From Pseudalgibacter alginicilyticus (GTDB lineage Bacteria; Bacteroidota; Bacteroidia; Flavobacteriales; Flavobacteriaceae), in assembly GCF_001310225.1 (NCBI RefSeq), contig NZ_CP012898.1:930001-994000 (forward strand): 64,000 bases of DNA. The letters run 5' to 3'. Below, one piece after another: positions 9,406-17,890 of this stretch. Made by a program: the position numbers and the translations under genes. The notes beneath the pieces were generated by a model, which saw only the letters and a program-made list of their open reading frames with translations, made no database searches and had not been told where the DNA came from. Position 1 is the stretch's first letter; every line of letters begins with the position of its first letter.

Positions 9406-10266
9406 CTATTTTGCTGCCTTTAAGCTTAAATCCATATTATGTACAGAATGCGTTATGGCTCCACAAGAAATATAATTAACACCACATTCAGCATAATGCC
9501 TTATAGTTTTTTCATTAATATTTCCTGAAGATTCCGTTAAACACTTATTACCAATCATTTTGATGGCTTTTTTAGTGTCTTCATAATCAAAATTATCTAA
9601 TAAAATACGATAAACACCAGTATTTCTTAAAATTTCATCAACTTCAATAAGATCTCTTGCCTCAACCATAATTTTTAAATTCTTTCCTGTTTCTAGTAAG
9701 TATTGCTTAGTCATTTCAATAGCCTTAGTAATACCTCCGGCAAAATCGATATGATTGTCTTTAAGCATAATCATATCATATAAAGCAAATCTGTGATTTT
9801 CACCACCACCAATTCTAACAGCCCATTTTTCTAAAGCTCTAATACCTGGTGTGGTTTTTCTAGTATCTAAAACAGTTGTTTTTGTTCCCTTTAGCAAATC
9901 AACAAACATATGAGTTTTTGTTGCCACTGCACTCATGCGCTGCATAGCATTCAAAACTGTACGCTCGCATTTTAAAATAGATTGTGATGAACCTTCTACA
10001 GTTAAAACAATATCTCCATAGGAAACATGAGTTCCATCTTCAATAAGAATATCTACTCTTAATGTTTTATCTACATAAGCAAATACTTTTTTAGCAAAAG
10101 CTACACCTGCAATAACCCCTTTATCTTTTACTAAAAGTTTAGCTTTACCTCTGGCATTTTCAGGAATACAGGCTAATGAACTGTGATCTCCATCTCCAAC
10201 ATCCTCACGGATGGCATTTGCTATTATAAGGTCTATTTCGTTATAAAATTGGTCTTTCGTTATCAT
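9406..10266 (-). CDS. nadC: Nicotinate-nucleotide pyrophosphorylase (carboxylating)
   Basis: 286 residues, the usual length. It makes nicotinate mononucleotide from quinolinate and PRPP in de novo NAD synthesis. Conserved substrate-binding blocks: RTVLNAMQRMSAVATKT, VLDTRKTTPGIRALEKWAV and GGGENHRFALYDMIMLKDNHI, then the barrel-closing ESSGNINEKTI and YISCGAITHSV. No nadA or nadB is adjacent. Confidence 0.97.
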   Translation of the reverse strand: MITKDQFYNEIDLIIANAIREDVGDGDHSSLACIPENARGKAKLLVKDKGVIAGVAFAKKVFAYVDKTLRVDILIEDGTHVSYGDIVLTVEGSSQSILKCERTVLNAMQRMSAVATKTHMFVDLLKGTKTTVLDTRKTTPGIRALEKWAVRIGGGENHRFALYDMIMLKDNHIDFAGGITKAIEMTKQYLLETGKNLKIMVEARDLIEVDEILRNTGVYRILLDNFDYEDTKKAIKMIGNKCLTESSGNINEKTIRHYAECGVNYISCGAITHSVHNMDLSLKAAK

Positions 10267-10459
10267 GAAAAAGTTAGTTTAGAGCAAAAATAAGAAATTG
10301 ATTTGCGAAATTTAAAATTTTATTCAATTTAAATGCATAATTGATAAATTGAATCATCCATGACTAACAATTTAGTAACTTAAAGAAATGAAACAATTGT
10401 AGTTACGTCTTACTAAAAAAATAATAGCTATTTATTATTGAATTGAATAATTTTGTTTT

Positions 10460-10933
10460 ATGAATATAAAACTGATTGCCATTGGCAAAACGGACAACAA
10501 AGACCTTGAAAACCTGACAAATATATACCAAAGCCGACTTGGTTTTTATATTAATTTTTCAATTGAAATTATTCCTGATATCAAAAATGTAAAAAAATTA
10601 AGCGAAGAACAACAAAAGCAAAAAGAAGGTCTTCTTATTTTATCTAAACTAAGCGCTACAGACGCTGTAATTCTTTTAGATGAAAATGGCAAACAATTTG
10701 ATTCTGTTGGGTTTTCCAGTTATTTACAAAAATACATGAACTCTGGAATTAAACAATTGGTTTTTGTAATTGGTGGCCCATATGGTTTTTCTCCAGAAAT
10801 GTATACAAAAGCAAATGGGAAATTATCATTATCTAAAATGACATTTTCCCATCAAATGATTCGTTTATTTTTTATTGAACAACTTTATAGAGGCTTTACC
10901 ATTTTAAGAAATGAACCTTACCACCATCGTTAA
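10460..10933 (+). CDS. rlmH: 23S rRNA (pseudouridine1915-N3)-methyltransferase
   Basis: 157 residues of the SPOUT trefoil-knot family. The SAM-binding knot shows FVIGGPYGFSPEM and LSKMTFSHQMIRLFFIEQLYR, and the C-terminus NEPYHHR is diagnostic. It modifies helix 69 of 23S rRNA. A TAATTTTG box at 10448-10455 ends only 4 bases before the ATG, so transcripts might have almost no leader. Confidence 0.97.
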   Translation: MNIKLIAIGKTDNKDLENLTNIYQSRLGFYINFSIEIIPDIKNVKKLSEEQQKQKEGLLILSKLSATDAVILLDENGKQFDSVGFSSYLQKYMNSGIKQLVFVIGGPYGFSPEMYTKANGKLSLSKMTFSHQMIRLFFIEQLYRGFTILRNEPYHHR

Positions 10934-10952
10934 TTCAAAATCTCTAATCATT

Positions 10953-11252
10953 TTAGTGTGTTTTATAAACTTCTTTACGTTTTTTCAATTGCCGTTCTAA
11001 ATCGCTAATCGTCTCTCTTACAGAAACTTCAAAATTACGTTCATTGGACGTTGCAAAAATCCTTGGTCCTGGCAAACTTAATTCTATATTACATATTTTC
11101 CCTATTTCAGGTTGACTTTCCTCTTGCTTAAAATGCACTGTGGCACTTATTAAAAACTCATATCTATTAAATAATTTTTTTAATTTTTCTTCAGTAAAAG
11201 CTGAAAGTGTTTCACTTACATCTACATCTACGTACTGGAAATTTACTGTCAT
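10953..11252 (-). CDS. hpf: Ribosome hibernation-promoting factor (short HPF/RaiA type)
   Basis: 99 residues from the ATG at 11252 (MTVNFQYVDVDVSETL); a longer in-frame reading to 11318 starts upstream with no support. The HPF/YfiA fold is seen in the pattern LSAFTEEKLKKLFNRYEFL, HFKQEE and the basic C-terminal helix DLERQLKKRKE. There is no C-terminal dimerisation domain, so this is the short form. Convergent with rlmH. Confidence 0.85.
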   Translation of the reverse strand: MTVNFQYVDVDVSETLSAFTEEKLKKLFNRYEFLISATVHFKQEESQPEIGKICNIELSLPGPRIFATSNERNFEVSVRETISDLERQLKKRKEVYKTH

Positions 11253-11440
11253 AATCGTTCTCTTTTTAATGTTTATATCTTTTACTAAGATACTTGATTT
11301 AAAAACAACTAGTGGCAACTAAAATCATAAAATACTTGTAAAATTTCATATACCTTTTTTAATTGATTTCCGTTTAAACTTCATTTTTATATAAGTTAAT
11401 ATAGTAGTAATTTTGAATTTCAAAAAACACTTTTAAACCT

Positions 11441-12013
11441 ATGCAACTCGTTTTCGCTACTAATAATTTAAACAAAATAAAAGAAGTACAAGCTTTAATC
11501 CCTAAGCACATTAAACTTTTAAGTTTAAAAGACATTAATTGTTTAGAAGACCTTCCTGAAACTCAAGACACGATTAAAGGTAACGCCGTTCAAAAGGCAA
11601 ATTATATAAAAGAAAACTACGGATACAATTGTTTTGCAGATGATACAGGTTTAGAAGTAGAAGCACTTAATGGTGCGCCAGGTGTATATTCTGCACGTTA
11701 TGCAGGTGAACAACGCAAATCTGAAGACAATATAAACTTACTACTTAAAAACTTAAGTACTTTTGATAATAGAAATGCTCAATTTAAAACTGTAATAGCA
11801 TTACAACTTAACAATACACAAACAATTTTTACTGGTATTTGTAAGGGAGAAATAACAAAATTCAAACACGGTAAAAAAGGCTTTGGTTATGACCCTATTT
11901 TTAAACCTATAGGATACTCTCAAACTTTTGCAGAAATGGATTTAGATATAAAAAACAATGTAGGACATAGAGGAAAAGCTGTTTCTAAGCTGGTTGCTTT
12001 TTTAAATTCATAA
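11441..12013 (+). CDS. rdgB: Non-canonical purine NTP pyrophosphatase (Ham1/RdgB)
   Basis: 190 residues. Motifs: FATNNLNKIKEVQ at the N-terminus, FADDTGLEVEALNGAPGVYS in the middle (metal and nucleotide binding) and GKKGFGYDPIF with GHRGKAV at the end. It removes ITP, dITP and XTP. A TAATTTTG box at 11408-11415 may be its promoter. Confidence 0.97.
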   Translation: MQLVFATNNLNKIKEVQALIPKHIKLLSLKDINCLEDLPETQDTIKGNAVQKANYIKENYGYNCFADDTGLEVEALNGAPGVYSARYAGEQRKSEDNINLLLKNLSTFDNRNAQFKTVIALQLNNTQTIFTGICKGEITKFKHGKKGFGYDPIFKPIGYSQTFAEMDLDIKNNVGHRGKAVSKLVAFLNS

Positions 12014-12076
12014 AATATCACAATAATAATTAAAAAAGCCATTGGTTATTAAGTTTCTTTATTTTATTTTTAGTAA

Positions 12077-14296
12077 ATGACTGAAGAATATTTAGAACAA
12101 GAAAATATTGCTATAGCAAAAGCCTACAAAGAGCTTTTAAAAGTTAGCTACACAACACTTACCGATGAGGATAAAAAACTTATCAGGCATGCATTTGATG
12201 TGGCACTAGATGGACATAAAGATCAACGAAGAAAATCTGGTGAAGCCTATATATTTCACCCCATTGCCGTTGCAAAAATAGTAGCTCAAGAAATTGGCTT
12301 AGATGCTACATCCATTGCTGCTGCCCTACTACATGATGTGGTAGAGGATTGCGATCGTTACAATATTACAGACATAGAACAACTTTTTGGAGAAACTGTA
12401 GCTAGAATTGTTGACGGGCTTACAAAAATATCGTCGTTAAGTAAGGAAAAGGACATGGATATTTCCTTACAAGCAGAAAACTTCAGAAAAATGCTCCTTA
12501 CTTTAAATGATGACGTACGTGTTATCATTATAAAAATAGCAGACAGGCTTCACAATATGCAAACCATGGATTCCATGCGAGCAGATAAACAGGTAAAGAT
12601 CGCTTCTGAAACATTATATATATACGCGCCTTTAGCTCACCGCATCGGTCTTTATAATATTAAAAATGAATTAGAGGATTTGGCTTTAAAATATACTGAA
12701 CCCGAAGTTTATAATGATATTTTATATAAAATAAAAGAAAGCAAGGAAGAACAAGACCTTTATATTAAAGAATTTAGTGAAGTAATAAAAAATGCCTTAG
12801 ATAAAGAACATTTTGATTATACCATAAAAGGACGTCCAAAATCTATTTTTTCTATTAGAAGAAAAATGGTTAAGCAAGGTGTCTCATTCGATGAAGTTTA
12901 TGACAAATTTGCCATAAGAATCATTTACAAAAGCGATTTGGCTAATGAAAAATTTTTAGCCTGGAAAATATACTCCATTGTTACAGACCACTTTAGACCA
13001 AACCCCATGCGTCTGAGAGACTGGATTACCTCTCCCAAAACAACGGGCTATGAAGCCTTGCACATAACCGTCATGGGTCCCAAAGGAAGGTGGGTTGAAG
13101 TGCAAGTTCGAAGCCAACGTATGAATGAAATAGCCGAAAAAGGTTATGCTGCCCATTATAAATACAAACAAGACAATGAAAAGCCCGACAGTCTAGAAAG
13201 CTGGATAAATAGGTTACAGGAAGCTCTTGAAAACCCTGATGTTAATGCTGTAGATTTTGTTGAACAATTTAAACTCAACCTATATTCGCAAGAAATATTT
13301 GTTTTTACTCCAAATGGTGATTTAAAATCACTTCCAAAAGGAGCAACCTCCTTAGATTTTGCTTTCAATATTCATACTGAAATAGGTATGAAAACCAGAG
13401 GTGCTAAGGTTAACGGAAAATTAGTACCTCTAAGTCATGTTTTAAAAACTGGAGACCAAGTAGAAGTATTAACATCAGAAAGTGCTAAACCCAATGCCAA
13501 TTGGTTGGATTACGCTACTACTGCCAGAGCAAGAAGTAAAATAAAATCTGCCTTAAGAGAAGATAGAAAACTAATTGCCGAAGACGGTAAAGAAGTATTA
13601 CGTCGAAAATTAAAACAACTCAAAATAACACTTAATGAAAATAGTATCAACGAACTTGTTAATTATTTTAAATTAAAAACAAGTTTAGATTTATTTTACC
13701 GCGTTGGTATTGGTTCTATTGATAATGTGATGCTTAAAAGTTTTGCTTCATCAAGAAGTAATGCTTTAATGAGTTATATAAAAAGTAAAATTTCACGAAA
13801 ACCAACCATTTCAAAAGAAGAACTAGATAAAAATGAAATTACATCTAATTACGATTCTCTTGTATTTGGGAAAGAAGAAGAAAAATTAGACTATAAATTA
13901 TCTAATTGCTGTAACCCAATACCTGGTGATGATGTTTTTGGGTTTTTAACCGTTTCAGAAGGTATCAAGGTTCATAAAAAAAACTGTCCAAATGCGCTAA
14001 GCTTACAATCTAATTACGCTTATAGAATCATGTCTGCCAAATGGATTGATTCCACACAGCAGGAGTTTTTGGCAAAAATAATCGTCTCTGGAATTGACAA
14101 TATTGGCTTAGTTAATGAAGTTACCAAAGTTATTTCTTCCAACATGCATGTTAACATGAAAAGTATCAGTTTTGAAAGTAATGACGGACTCTTTACTGGT
14201 AAAATAAATTTAAATGTCAAAAACATTACCATGCTAAAAAAACTTATTGAAAGACTTAAAAAAATTAATGGTATAGATAAGGTTACTAGAGTGTAA
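12077..14296 (+). CDS. rsh: Bifunctional (p)ppGpp synthetase/hydrolase (RSH)
   Basis: 739 residues, full-length RelA/SpoT homologue. The hydrolase HD domain looks intact (FHPIAVAKIVAQ, ALLHDVVEDCD, KIADRLHNM). The synthetase domain follows (KGRPKSIFSIRRKM, GYEALHITVMGP), then TGS (IFVFTPNGDLKSLPKGAT), a zinc-finger-like region (LSNCCNPIPGDDV, KKNCPNA) and a C-terminal ACT domain. Both activities are therefore predicted. It is followed 27 bases later by fur and then purA on the same strand. Confidence 0.96.
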   Translation: MTEEYLEQENIAIAKAYKELLKVSYTTLTDEDKKLIRHAFDVALDGHKDQRRKSGEAYIFHPIAVAKIVAQEIGLDATSIAAALLHDVVEDCDRYNITDIEQLFGETVARIVDGLTKISSLSKEKDMDISLQAENFRKMLLTLNDDVRVIIIKIADRLHNMQTMDSMRADKQVKIASETLYIYAPLAHRIGLYNIKNELEDLALKYTEPEVYNDILYKIKESKEEQDLYIKEFSEVIKNALDKEHFDYTIKGRPKSIFSIRRKMVKQGVSFDEVYDKFAIRIIYKSDLANEKFLAWKIYSIVTDHFRPNPMRLRDWITSPKTTGYEALHITVMGPKGRWVEVQVRSQRMNEIAEKGYAAHYKYKQDNEKPDSLESWINRLQEALENPDVNAVDFVEQFKLNLYSQEIFVFTPNGDLKSLPKGATSLDFAFNIHTEIGMKTRGAKVNGKLVPLSHVLKTGDQVEVLTSESAKPNANWLDYATTARARSKIKSALREDRKLIAEDGKEVLRRKLKQLKITLNENSINELVNYFKLKTSLDLFYRVGIGSIDNVMLKSFASSRSNALMSYIKSKISRKPTISKEELDKNEITSNYDSLVFGKEEEKLDYKLSNCCNPIPGDDVFGFLTVSEGIKVHKKNCPNALSLQSNYAYRIMSAKWIDSTQQEFLAKIIVSGIDNIGLVNEVTKVISSNMHVNMKSISFESNDGLFTGKINLNVKNITMLKKLIERLKKINGIDKVTRV

Positions 14297-14323
14297 AAAA
14301 AGTGTAAATTTGCTGACGAAATT

Positions 14324-14776
14324 ATGAACGCAAAAGCAGATAATAAAAATCAAGAGATTGTTAAAAGCGTATTTACAAGCTTTTTAGAAACAAACGGACA
14401 CAGAAAAACACCTGAGCGTTACGCCATACTACAGGAAATTTACAATAGTACTGAGCATTTTGATATTGAATCATTATATCTTAGTATGAAAAATAAAAAG
14501 TACCGTGTATCACGTGCAACACTTTATAATACAATAGAATTACTTCTTGATTGTAAATTGGTAAGAAAGCATCAATTTGGTCAAAATCAAGCACAATATG
14601 AAAAATCATATTTTGATAGACAACATGACCATGTTATACTTACAGACACAGGTGAAGTTATAGAATTTTGTGATCCACGCATTCAATCTATAAAAAAAAC
14701 TATCGAGGAGGTATTTGATATTGAAATCAATAACCACTCACTTTACTTTTACGGAAAAAGAAAAGAAACTAAATAA
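14324..14776 (+). CDS. fur: Fur-family transcriptional regulator
   Basis: 150 residues. N-terminal winged helix ([35 protein letters not shown]) and C-terminal dimerisation domain with [17 protein letters not shown] and the ending [10 protein letters not shown]. The positions where E. coli Fur has CLDCG read LTDTG, so the structural Cys-type zinc site is missing; the His/Glu/Asp regulatory site residues ([11 protein letters not shown]) are present. Fur is the most likely subclass given the [11 protein letters not shown] end, but PerR-like sensing cannot be excluded. Lies between rsh and purA, 13 bases before the latter. Confidence 0.88.
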   Translation: MNAKADNKNQEIVKSVFTSFLETNGHRKTPERYAILQEIYNSTEHFDIESLYLSMKNKKYRVSRATLYNTIELLLDCKLVRKHQFGQNQAQYEKSYFDRQHDHVILTDTGEVIEFCDPRIQSIKKTIEEVFDIEINNHSLYFYGKRKETK

Positions 14777-14789
14777 CTAATTTTTTACA

Positions 14790-16067
14790 ATGGCAGTAGA
14801 TTTACTACTAGGATTACAATGGGGAGATGAAGGCAAAGGAAAAATTGTTGACGTACTTACCTCTAATTACAACATTATTGCACGTTTTCAAGGTGGTCCC
14901 AATGCAGGACATACTTTAGTATTTAATGGCAAAAAACATGTGTTACATACTATTCCTTCTGGAATATTTCATGAAGACACAACTAATTTAGTTGGAAATG
15001 GTGTGGTAATAGACCCTGTCATTTTTAAGAGCGAATTAGACAAACTTGAAGATCAAAATGTAGATTACAGAAAATCTTTGGTTATTTCGCGTAAAGCACA
15101 TATTATTTTACCAACACATCGTTTGTTAGATGCAGCTAGTGAAGCTTCAAAAGGAAAAGCTAAAATTGGTTCAACATTAAAAGGTATTGGTCCAACATAC
15201 ATGGATAAAACCGGTAGAAACGGTATTCGGGTTGGTGATTTAGAATTAAGTGATTGGAAAGAGCGCTACAGAGCATTGGCTAACAAACACGAGTCCATGA
15301 TATCTTTTTACAATGTGGATATTGAATATAATTTAAAAGAACTTGAAACGGAATTTTTCAAAGCTATTGAAGTTTTAAAATCATTACAATTCATTGATTC
15401 TGAAGAATATATATACCAAGCTCAAAAATCTGATAAAACTATTTTAGCTGAGGGAGCACAGGGCTCGTTATTAGACATTGATTTTGGAACGTATCCATTT
15501 GTTACTTCTAGTAATACAACTGCAGCTGGTGCTTGTACTGGCCTGGGGGTATCTCCTAATAAAATTGGTGAAGTTTTTGGTATATTTAAAGCTTATACTA
15601 CCCGTGTTGGTTCTGGCCCCTTCCCTACTGAATTATTTGACAAAGATGGTGAAGATATGGCTCGTATTGGTAACGAATTTGGTGCTACTACAGGGCGACC
15701 TCGTCGTTGTGGTTGGTTAGATTTAGTTGCTTTAAGATATGCTTGCCAAGTAAATGGCGTAACTCAATTAATGATGATGAAAGGTGATGTGCTCTCTGGT
15801 TTTAAAACCCTAAAGGTCTGTACCGCCTATAAGTATAAAGGAGACATTATTCAGCATTTCCCTTACAACATAGAGCCAGAAAATGTTGAACCTATTTATA
15901 CGGAAGTAGAAGGTTGGGCAGAAGATTTAACCAACATGTCTGACGCATCAGAAATGCCTAAGGCTTTAAACGATTATATAGACTTTTTAGAAAAAGAATT
16001 AGAAATACCTATTACAATTGTTTCTGTTGGACCTGATAGAAAGCAAACAATTTTTAGAAATAAATAA
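14790..16067 (+). CDS. purA: Adenylosuccinate synthetase
   Basis: 425 residues, the usual length. P-loop region LLGLQWGDEGKGKIVD, then GGPNAGHTLVF, GIGPTYMDKTGRNGIR, GAQGSLLDIDFGTYPFVTSS and ATTGRPRRCGWLDLVALRYA. It joins IMP and aspartate using GTP, the first step to AMP. Ends at a strong terminator. Its location next to rsh is of interest because (p)ppGpp is known to inhibit PurA in several bacteria. Confidence 0.98.
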   Translation: MAVDLLLGLQWGDEGKGKIVDVLTSNYNIIARFQGGPNAGHTLVFNGKKHVLHTIPSGIFHEDTTNLVGNGVVIDPVIFKSELDKLEDQNVDYRKSLVISRKAHIILPTHRLLDAASEASKGKAKIGSTLKGIGPTYMDKTGRNGIRVGDLELSDWKERYRALANKHESMISFYNVDIEYNLKELETEFFKAIEVLKSLQFIDSEEYIYQAQKSDKTILAEGAQGSLLDIDFGTYPFVTSSNTTAAGACTGLGVSPNKIGEVFGIFKAYTTRVGSGPFPTELFDKDGEDMARIGNEFGATTGRPRRCGWLDLVALRYACQVNGVTQLMMMKGDVLSGFKTLKVCTAYKYKGDIIQHFPYNIEPENVEPIYTEVEGWAEDLTNMSDASEMPKALNDYIDFLEKELEIPITIVSVGPDRKQTIFRNK

Positions 16068-16086
16068 ATAATATTTCTTTTATATA

Positions 16087-16118
16087 AAAAAAGACCACTA
16101 ATTAGTGGTCTTTTTTTT
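16087..16118 (+). terminator. Terminator after purA
   Basis: Perfect palindromic hairpin: AAAAAAGACCACTA, then TAGTGGTCTTTTTT with a tiny loop and a run of eight Ts. It ends the rsh-fur-purA run. Confidence 0.9.
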
Positions 16119-16175
16119 ATATCATTCTTAACTATAACTTAAACTCAATACCTTTCTTCTATCTCATTTTGCAAG

Positions 16176-16183
16176 TACATTTG
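16176..16183 (+). promoter_or_regulatory. Probable -7 element for the ECF sigma gene
   Basis: TACATTTG matches TAnnTTTG and lies 16 bases before the ATG at 16200. The -33 region is weak, with no clear TTG at the right distance, so the call rests on the -7 box alone. Confidence 0.4.
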
Positions 16184-16199
16184 TTTGTATTCTGTATTT

Positions 16200-16778
16200 A
16201 TGAAAAGAATTCACAAAAACTTATCCAACAACCAACTTCAAATCCTTTTAAAACAAGGAGATGAAGGTGCTTTTAACGAAATTTACAATCGATATTGGAG
16301 TTCTTTGTATGCATACGCCTATCGCATCTATACAGAAGAAAAAATTTGTGAAGATATTGTCCAAGAAGTCTTTATTAGCCTTTGGGAAAAAGCAAAAGCT
16401 AGAGAAATAACAAATATTGAAGGCTACTTATTTAAAGCTATTAAATTTAAAATAGCAACCCATATAAGAGATTTAAAATTCACGTCAACTCATACCGAGG
16501 TACTTCAAAACATTGCCAACTCAAATACATCTGAAGACAATATAGAATACGAAGAATTTAAAAAACAAGTATTTTTAGAAATTGAAAAATTAACCCCCAA
16601 ATGCAAAAATGTGTTTATTCTTAGTCGGTTTGATCAATTATCAAACACTGAAATTTCTAAAAAATTAAACATATCTATCCGTACAGTTGAAAAGCATATA
16701 AGTGATGCTTTAAAAGAATTAAAATCAACTTTAAAAACCAATCATATTATCGGATTTGTTATTGTAATGTTTCTTTAG
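16200..16778 (+). CDS. ECF-type RNA polymerase sigma factor (Bacteroidetes FecI-like)
   Basis: 192 residues from the ATG at 16200; a TTG 15 bases earlier is in frame but less likely. Sigma region 2 is YAYRIYTEEKICEDIVQEVFISLWEKA, and region 4 is CKNVFILSRFDQLSNTEISKKLNISIRTVEKHI with a clear helix-turn-helix. The protein ends in a short hydrophobic stretch (IIGFVIVMFL), frequent in this group. Followed by a FecR-type anti-sigma factor and a SusC with an STN domain, the usual order of a cell-surface signalling system. Confidence 0.93.
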   Translation: MKRIHKNLSNNQLQILLKQGDEGAFNEIYNRYWSSLYAYAYRIYTEEKICEDIVQEVFISLWEKAKAREITNIEGYLFKAIKFKIATHIRDLKFTSTHTEVLQNIANSNTSEDNIEYEEFKKQVFLEIEKLTPKCKNVFILSRFDQLSNTEISKKLNISIRTVEKHISDALKELKSTLKTNHIIGFVIVMFL

Positions 16779-16877
16779 AGTAAACAAAACACATCTTACT
16801 TTAAGAAACCGTTAAAGTCACATTTTCTTCTACGTGTTAAACTTCAATATTGCGACTTGCTTTAAAACAAGAACATT

Positions 16878-17801
16878 TTGCAAGAAAAAAAATTTATTTC
16901 CTTAGCTGAAAAATATGCTAACAAAACAGCTACTAAAGAAGAACAGCAACAAATTGAAGCTTTTTATGAAACGATGCAAAAAAAGCATAAATCCATACCC
17001 ATCAATTTAAGTTCTAATAAAAAAAATAAAATCAAGAGTGCCATTGATGCTCATGTATTCAAAAAGGTCAATCTCATTAATTATAAAAACATTTCAATAG
17101 CAGCTTCTTTTATATTACTTATTGGTAGTGGCTTAGCATTTTCATTTTTAAACTTAAACCAAACAACACTTACAACATTAAAAGGCGAACGAAAAGAAAT
17201 CACACTGCCAGATGGAAGTAGTGTATTTTTAAATGCTAATAGCAGTATCCGTTATTCTAATAATTTTAATAAAAAAAGGAACATACAATTAACAGGTGAA
17301 GCCTTCTTTAAAGTAGTAAAAAACACAAAAAGACCTTTTACTGTCACAACAAATAATACAAAAACTCAAGTATTAGGAACTTCTTTTAATATCAATTCAA
17401 ACATTAACAACAGAACAATAGTTAGTGTAAATACTGGTAAAGTATCCGTTAAATCTAAAAACAACCCTGAAAACAAAGTTGTTTTAACAAAAAATCAGCA
17501 AGTCTTGTTTGTAAATAATGGGAGACAAAATTTAAGTTACAACAATAGTGATGATTTAATGGCTTGGACAAAAAACATTATTGTACTTAACAATGAGACT
17601 TTAGAAAATACTATTAAAATTTTAGAAAATTGGTACAATGTTTCTATAAATGTTGTAGATGAAGACATAAAGCAGGAAACCATTTCTGGGAAATTTAATA
17701 ATGAAACATTGAAAAACGTCATAAAAAGTATTGCATTACTCAAAAACTTAAAAATAGAATATTTAACACCTAACCAGATAATTATAAGAAAAAAAACATA
17801 G
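16878..17801 (+). CDS. FecR-family anti-sigma factor
   Basis: 307 residues; start is a TTG at 16878 (MQEKKFISLAEKYANKTATKEEQ), with no ATG nearby. A cytoplasmic sigma-binding part is followed by one membrane helix (ISIAASFILLIGSGLAFSFL, residues about 75-95), the periplasmic FecR domain (LPDGSSVFLNANSSIRY, GEAFFKVVKNTKRPFTV, VLGTSFNI) and a C-terminal DUF4974-type domain (LENWYNVSINV, ISGKFNNETL). It should hold the preceding sigma factor until the SusC STN domain signals substrate. Confidence 0.93.
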   Translation: MQEKKFISLAEKYANKTATKEEQQQIEAFYETMQKKHKSIPINLSSNKKNKIKSAIDAHVFKKVNLINYKNISIAASFILLIGSGLAFSFLNLNQTTLTTLKGERKEITLPDGSSVFLNANSSIRYSNNFNKKRNIQLTGEAFFKVVKNTKRPFTVTTNNTKTQVLGTSFNINSNINNRTIVSVNTGKVSVKSKNNPENKVVLTKNQQVLFVNNGRQNLSYNNSDDLMAWTKNIIVLNNETLENTIKILENWYNVSINVVDEDIKQETISGKFNNETLKNVIKSIALLKNLKIEYLTPNQIIIRKKT

Positions 17802-17811
17802 AGTAACCAAA

Positions 17812-17846
17812 CAAAAAAACCCATTTCCGCGGCAACGAAAATGGGC
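17812..17846 (-). terminator. Hairpin with U-tract on the minus strand, between fecR and susC
   Basis: CCCATTT (17820-17826) pairs with AAATGGG (17839-17845), extended after one mismatch by CG/CG, loop of six. Seven As on its left make a U-tract only when read on the minus strand, so it resembles a terminator for leftward transcription although no leftward gene is nearby. The plus strand after the stem has no T-run. It may end an antisense RNA over the susC leader, or simply be an RNA structure in the leader. Confidence 0.45.
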
Positions 17847-17890
17847 ACTATAACAAATAACATTAAAAAAATTAACGTTAATTATTTAAA

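Noticed and set aside
10448-10459. TAATTTTG right before rlmH, suggesting a leaderless mRNA
   Set aside because: No -33 TTG at the proper distance, so the box alone does not prove a promoter; mentioned in the gene entry only.
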